Below, piece by piece: positions 60,783 through 64,000 of a DNA stretch of 64,000 bases (its first letter is position 1; the number at the start of each line of letters is the position of its first letter). The notes beneath the pieces were generated by a model. That model was not told the DNA's origin, ran no database searches, and saw only the letters and a list, made by a program, of their open reading frames with translations. Source of the stretch: Clostridium fungisolvens. GTDB lineage: Bacteria; Bacillota; Clostridia; Clostridiales; Clostridiaceae. The position numbers and the translations under genes were made by a program. Location of the stretch: assembly GCF_014193895.1 (NCBI RefSeq), contig NZ_BLZR01000001.1, positions 4,092,001-4,156,000 on the forward strand, in the 5' to 3' direction.

Positions 60783-60922
60783 AACATCCATATATTAAAT
60801 CAATTATATAAATCCACTTATTTAATTGATTTATGGATGTACCACTTCGTAATAAAATTTATTAATTTTAAAAACTAAAATTTAATAATACCCACAAATA
60901 ATTTCAAATTAGATTAATATTT

Positions 60923-60965
60923 AAAAGCACATATTTATTTTAAATCAATATATGTGCTTTTTTAT
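60923..60965 (+). terminator. Terminator downstream of thl
   Basis: AAAAGCACATAT and ATATGTGCTTTT pair around 15 bases and run into TTTTTAT. Another long imperfect stem (ACATCCAT / ATGGATGT) lies right after the thl stop at about 60783-60841. Confidence 0.85.
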
Positions 60966-61058
60966 ACTTTCAATTCAATTATCAATTTTAGTATGTCAAA
61001 GAATCATAAATCGCATGTCATTCGAACAATTATAAATTAAATCTCCTGTATGAGTTCT

Positions 61059-61394
61059 TTATTCAATTATTGTAAGTCCCCATCTTTTTAATTCTATAAA
61101 CACAGTTTCTAAGTTTCTTCCTTTTTCAGTTAGCTTATATTCTACCTTAGGAGGAATCTCCGGGTATACTATCCTATCCACCAATCCCACTTTTTCTAAT
61201 TCTCTAAGCCTTACAGATAAGGTCTTTGGGCTTATTCCATCTAGTGACCGTACTAAATCACCAAATCTCATGGTTCCATCTATTAGTAAATCTCTTATTA
61301 TTAAAAACGTCCACTTACTTCCTATTATATCTATTGCTGCTTCTATTGGACATTTATCTGAAGAATTTCCTCGTTCCAATTTAATTTCAGACAT
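61059..61394 (-). CDS. HxlR-family transcription regulator
   Basis: It has 111 residues with a winged helix of the HxlR/MarR-like type. CPIEAAIDIIGSKWTFLIIRDLL (about 15-37) is the family signature, and the single Cys before it can be redox-sensitive in relatives. MRFGDLVRSLDGISPKTLSVRLRELEKVGLVDRIVYPEIPPKVEYKLTEKG follows. I start at ATG 61394, six bases after GAGGGGG; an ATG ten codons upstream has no site. It is divergent from the flavin oxidoreductase, and a perfect palindrome between them is its likely operator. Confidence 0.92.
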   Translation of the reverse strand: MSEIKLERGNSSDKCPIEAAIDIIGSKWTFLIIRDLLIDGTMRFGDLVRSLDGISPKTLSVRLRELEKVGLVDRIVYPEIPPKVEYKLTEKGRNLETVFIELKRWGLTIIE

Positions 61395-61476
61395 ATTTAT
61401 CCCCCTCATGTCTTGATTCATCATATTACTTACTTTTTTGAAATTATATGATTATAATATCACTACTTCCTAAAAT

Positions 61477-61494
61477 ATAGTATATATACTATAA
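61477..61494. promoter_or_regulatory. Perfect palindrome between HxlR and NamA genes
   Basis: TATAGTATATATACTATA reads the same on both strands. It lies about 40 bases from the oxidoreductase start and 80 from the regulator start, as expected for an HxlR operator. Confidence 0.75.
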
Positions 61495-61534
61495 TAACAT
61501 TATTCAATAACTTTATATAAAGGAGATGAAATAT

Positions 61535-62551
61535 ATGAATATTTTTAGTAAGTATGACTTAAAGAATACTACTTTAAAAAACAAAATTGTAATGCCACCT
61601 ATGTGTATGTATTCTGCAGATAATGATGGTAAAGCTAATGACTTTCACTACAATCATTATATAACTCGAGCAATAGGTGGAGTGGGCTTCATTATTGTAG
61701 AAGCTACTGGCATAACTGAAAATGGAAGAATATCAGATAATGACTTAGGCATTTGGGATGATTCTCATATTGACGGATTAAAAACTATTGTTGAGGGTGT
61801 AAAAAAATATGGCTCTAAAATAGCTATACAACTGAATCATGCAGGTAGAAAATATACAGGAAATTTTAGCGAAGCAGTTGCTCCAAGTAAAATTGGATTT
61901 GATGAAGACAGTATACTTCCTAGAGAATTAACTAAGAACGATATAAAAGAAATCATAACAAAGTTTAAAGAAGCTGCTCAAAGGGCTGATAAAGCTGGGT
62001 TTGATGCAATTGAAATACATGGAGCTCATGGTTATTTAATACATCAATTCTTATCACCACTTTCAAATCTAAGAACAGATGAGTATGGTGGTAGTGTTAA
62101 AAACAGAACTAAGTTCCTTAAAGAAATACTACAGGCTATTAAAGAAGTCTGGCCAGAAAATAAAGCAATTTCACTTAGAGTATCATCAGATGATTATACT
62201 ACAGATGGCATAACCTTAGATGATATGATTGAAATAATAAACGAAGTTAAAAAATATATTGATATAGTCCATGTAAGCACTGGTGGATTAGTTCCAGCAA
62301 AAATAGCTGTATACCCTGGGTACCAAGTTAATTATTCAAATGAAATTAGAAACAAATGCAACATACCAACTATAGCTGTTGGCTTAATAACAGATCTTAA
62401 TATGGCAGAAGAAATAGTATCTAATAAAAGAGCTGACTTAGTTGCAATCGGAAGAGAACTTTTAAGGAATCCTTTCTTAATATTAAATGATGCCAGAGAC
62501 AAAAACTTAGATATTGATTATCCTAAGCAGTACCTTAGAGCTTTTAAGTAA
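61535..62551 (+). CDS. namA: NADPH dehydrogenase NamA / old yellow enzyme
   Basis: FMN-dependent ene-reductase of 338 residues, the usual length of YqjM/NamA. The start is NIFSKYDLKNTTLKNKIVMPPMCMYSA, with the substrate-site residues in QLNHAGRK (about 99-106) and the His pair in EIHGAHGYLIHQFLSPLSNLRTDEYGGS (about 158-185). ADLVAIGRELLRNPF ends the FMN site. It reduces activated C=C bonds of quinones or aldehydes. I chose ATG 61535, eight bases after AGGAGA. The divergent HxlR regulator suggests induction by electrophiles. Confidence 0.93.
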   Translation: MNIFSKYDLKNTTLKNKIVMPPMCMYSADNDGKANDFHYNHYITRAIGGVGFIIVEATGITENGRISDNDLGIWDDSHIDGLKTIVEGVKKYGSKIAIQLNHAGRKYTGNFSEAVAPSKIGFDEDSILPRELTKNDIKEIITKFKEAAQRADKAGFDAIEIHGAHGYLIHQFLSPLSNLRTDEYGGSVKNRTKFLKEILQAIKEVWPENKAISLRVSSDDYTTDGITLDDMIEIINEVKKYIDIVHVSTGGLVPAKIAVYPGYQVNYSNEIRNKCNIPTIAVGLITDLNMAEEIVSNKRADLVAIGRELLRNPFLILNDARDKNLDIDYPKQYLRAFK

Positions 62552-62555
62552 CATA

Positions 62556-62594
62556 AAAACACTTCATCTTCTGATTTTAGAAATGAAGTGTTTT
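62556..62594 (+). terminator. Terminator of namA
   Basis: AAAACACTTCAT and ATGAAGTGTTTT pair around 15 bases, right after the stop. Confidence 0.9.
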
Positions 62595-62669
62595 CACATC
62601 ATTTATCATCATTAATAATTAAAATTTATCCACAACTATGGTAATATAATCCACTATTCTTCCCCCTAA

Positions 62670-62717
62670 AAAATAGAACCTTGTGACTAATTTTCATTAA
62701 TCCCAAGGTTCTATTTT
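62670..62717. terminator. Terminator of the arg genes
   Basis: AAAATAGAACCTTG and its complement pair around a 20-base loop, with A/T runs in both directions. It lies 39 bases past argF. Confidence 0.88.
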
Positions 62718-62755
62718 ACATAGTATACTTTAATATTCTTTAAGAACAGACTTAT

Positions 62756-63688
62756 TTATTTACTTGCCATCAATTTAACCATAACTGCCTTTTGTGCATG
62801 AAGTCTATTTTCTGCTTCCTCGAATATTTCTTTTTCATGTAACTCAAGTATATCTTCTGTTATCTCCTCACCTCTATGAGCAGGAAGACAATGTAGAACC
62901 ATAGCGTCTTTCTTAGCTATTCCCATAAGATCGCTATTTACCTGATAACCCTTAAATGCTTCTTTTCTCTTATTTGTTTCATCCTCTTGGCCCATACTAG
63001 TCCAGACATCTGTAATAACTACATCAGCATCTTTAACTACATCCAATGGATTACTTGCAAAAGTCACGGTTCCTTTTGAAGTTTCCTCTATTTCCTTCAC
63101 ACTTTTTATAACATGTTCAGGTGGTTCATAGCCATTTGGTGTAGCGATTCCTATACTCATACCTACTTTTAAACATCCAACCATCAATGAGTTTGCCATA
63201 TTGTTTCCGTCTCCAATAAAAGCAACCTTAAGACCTTCAAACTTTCTTTTAAATTCTTTTATTGTAAGTAAATCAGCTAAAACCTGACATGGATGCTCTT
63301 CATCCGTAAGTCCATTTATAACAGGGACTCTTGAATACTCTGCTAGATCTTCAACATCTTTTTGGGAGAAGGTCCTTATCATTATTCCATCCACATATCT
63401 TGATAGAACTCTAGCTGTATCCTTTATTGGTTCTCCTCTTCCAAGTTGTATATCATGTGAACTTAGGAATAAGGCTGATCCACCTAGTTGATACATACCA
63501 ACCTCAAAGGATACACGAGTTCTTGTAGAGGATTTTTCAAATATCATTCCTAAAGTCTTTCCTTTTAATAGATGATCATGAGGTATGCCATGCTTTGTTT
63601 CATACTTAAGCTGTTCCCCAAGTTCTAGTATTTCCATTATTTCTTCTTTTGTATAATCATTTAGCTTTAGTAAATGCTTATTCTCCAT
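62756..63688 (-). CDS. argF: Ornithine carbamoyltransferase
   Basis: It makes citrulline from ornithine and carbamoyl phosphate. The 310 residues show the carbamoyl-phosphate motif EKSSTRTRVSFEVGMYQLGG (about 51-70), the second site in NGLTDEEHPCQVLADLLTI (about 124-142), and HCLPAHRGEEI (about 268-278). DVWTSMGQEDE is the ornithine-side motif. It lies 129 bases downstream of argD on the same strand and is followed by a terminator, so the two probably form the end of an arginine operon. AGGGGGAAGAGTT precedes the ATG. Confidence 0.96.
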   Translation of the reverse strand: MENKHLLKLNDYTKEEIMEILELGEQLKYETKHGIPHDHLLKGKTLGMIFEKSSTRTRVSFEVGMYQLGGSALFLSSHDIQLGRGEPIKDTARVLSRYVDGIMIRTFSQKDVEDLAEYSRVPVINGLTDEEHPCQVLADLLTIKEFKRKFEGLKVAFIGDGNNMANSLMVGCLKVGMSIGIATPNGYEPPEHVIKSVKEIEETSKGTVTFASNPLDVVKDADVVITDVWTSMGQEDETNKRKEAFKGYQVNSDLMGIAKKDAMVLHCLPAHRGEEITEDILELHEKEIFEEAENRLHAQKAVMVKLMASK

Positions 63689-63736
63689 AACTCTTCCCCC
63701 TAAGATATTTTTATTTATATATCAATAATTTAGTGA

Positions 63737-63770
63737 TTCTTTGCGAAGCTCATTAAAGTATTCAATGTAT
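63737..63770. repeat. Fragment of the palindromic repeat between argD and argF
   Basis: TTCTTTGCGAAGCTCATTAA followed by AG and then ATGTAT matches the right half of the element at 40614-40805 with one base missing and a few changes toward the end. The left half is not present here. Confidence 0.75.
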
Positions 63771-63817
63771 GACACCTAAATTTCAACTCAACCGTTAAAT
63801 GTAGCCTTAATTTTGTA

Positions 63818-64000
63818 CTAAAAGCATTCTTTAAGAACTTCTAATCCAGCTTTTATTTCTTCTTCAGTTATAGTTAATGGTGGAAGAAGTCTTAGAACCT
63901 TTGCTCCTGCAGTAAGAGTCAATATTCCTTTAGCTAAAGCTTTTTCTTGAACATCTTTACTCTCACCTTCAAGTTCAATACCTAACATAAGTCCTTTTCC
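63818..64000 (-). CDS. argD: Acetylornithine aminotransferase, C-terminal end
   Basis: The last 60 codons of a gene that continues beyond the window. The product reads GKGLMLGIELEGESKDVQEK, then ALAKGILTLTAGAKVLRLLP and PLTITEEEIKAGLEVLKECF. GKGLMLGIEL and VLRLLPPLTITEEEI are typical of ArgD-type class III aminotransferases. It is followed by argF, which supports arginine synthesis over other members of the family. Confidence 0.88.
   Translation of the reverse strand, partial: GKGLMLGIELEGESKDVQEKALAKGILTLTAGAKVLRLLPPLTITEEEIKAGLEVLKECF

Noticed and set aside
1..64000. CRISPR arrays, tRNA, rRNA, prophage
   Set aside because: No spaced direct repeats, no cloverleaf-type sequence and no phage structural genes were noticed on either strand.

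Overview
The window looks like the chromosome of a low-GC, anaerobic, spore-former-type Clostridium (cluster I style). The grounds are the very AT-rich sequence, strong GGAGG ribosome sites with frequent TTG starts, a classical rex / crt-bcd-etfB-etfA-hbd butyryl-CoA operon, a thiolase, an iron-dependent butanol-type dehydrogenase, Gram-positive type IV pili, and clostridial RNA switches (T-box, Mn2+ and preQ1 riboswitches). I cannot name the species. No rRNA, tRNA, CRISPR array or intact mobile element was found. Layout: 1-13035 (minus strand) is a type IV pilus locus, transcribed pilD, pilB, pilC, pilA, pilM, pilN, pilO, three minor pilin-like genes, then a cut-off secreted protein. A hairpin after pilA separates the major pilin from the downstream genes. 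pilT is not in the window. 13573-15670 is groES-groL under a perfect CIRCE operator. 15956-24908 is a mixed region: a DUF1461-type membrane protein, an internally duplicated O-antigen-ligase-like protein, a TVP38/DedA protein, an HNH protein, an 8-oxoguanine glycosylase, an iron alcohol dehydrogenase, and a degenerate IS1595-type transposase relative. 25197-31176 is the butyrate-forming operon with rex upstream and a Rex box over the crt promoter. 31650-33260 holds ferritin and the Mn exporter mntP, the latter behind a yybP-ykoY riboswitch. 33329-45400 is one large branched-chain amino-acid operon behind a T-box leader: ilvN, cimA, leuC, leuD, leuB, ilvD, ilvB, leuA, ilvC. It includes citramalate synthase, so isoleucine can be made from pyruvate and acetyl-CoA with the leuBCD enzymes. 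A 192-bp palindromic repeat interrupts this operon, and a fragment of it lies near argF. 45415-48375 is a Zn/Cd efflux ATPase with its CadC-type repressor and operator. 48555-53066 is the most unusual stretch. It holds several very small genes, a TPR protein, a histidinol phosphatase, and a helix-turn-helix/TPR regulator of the RRNPP quorum-sensing type followed by a 46-codon secreted-peptide gene. A separate, complete-looking transcription unit encodes only nine residues. 54094-58726 is a preQ1/queuosine operon behind a preQ1-I riboswitch. Its first two genes are an ATP-driven 2-hydroxyacyl-CoA-dehydratase-type reductase and its activator, and the first of these appears to start at ATT. 58795-60965 is a TetR repressor and thiolase sharing the same operator sequence. 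61059-62594 is a divergent HxlR regulator / old yellow enzyme pair around a perfect palindrome. 62670-64000 is argF and the end of argD. How the genes fit together: thl, crt, bcd-etfBA, hbd and the alcohol dehydrogenase cover much of acetyl-CoA to butyryl-CoA/butanol metabolism and are tied to NADH by Rex. The amino-acid, metal and queuosine units are each controlled by a sensor that reads the product or ligand of the genes it serves.
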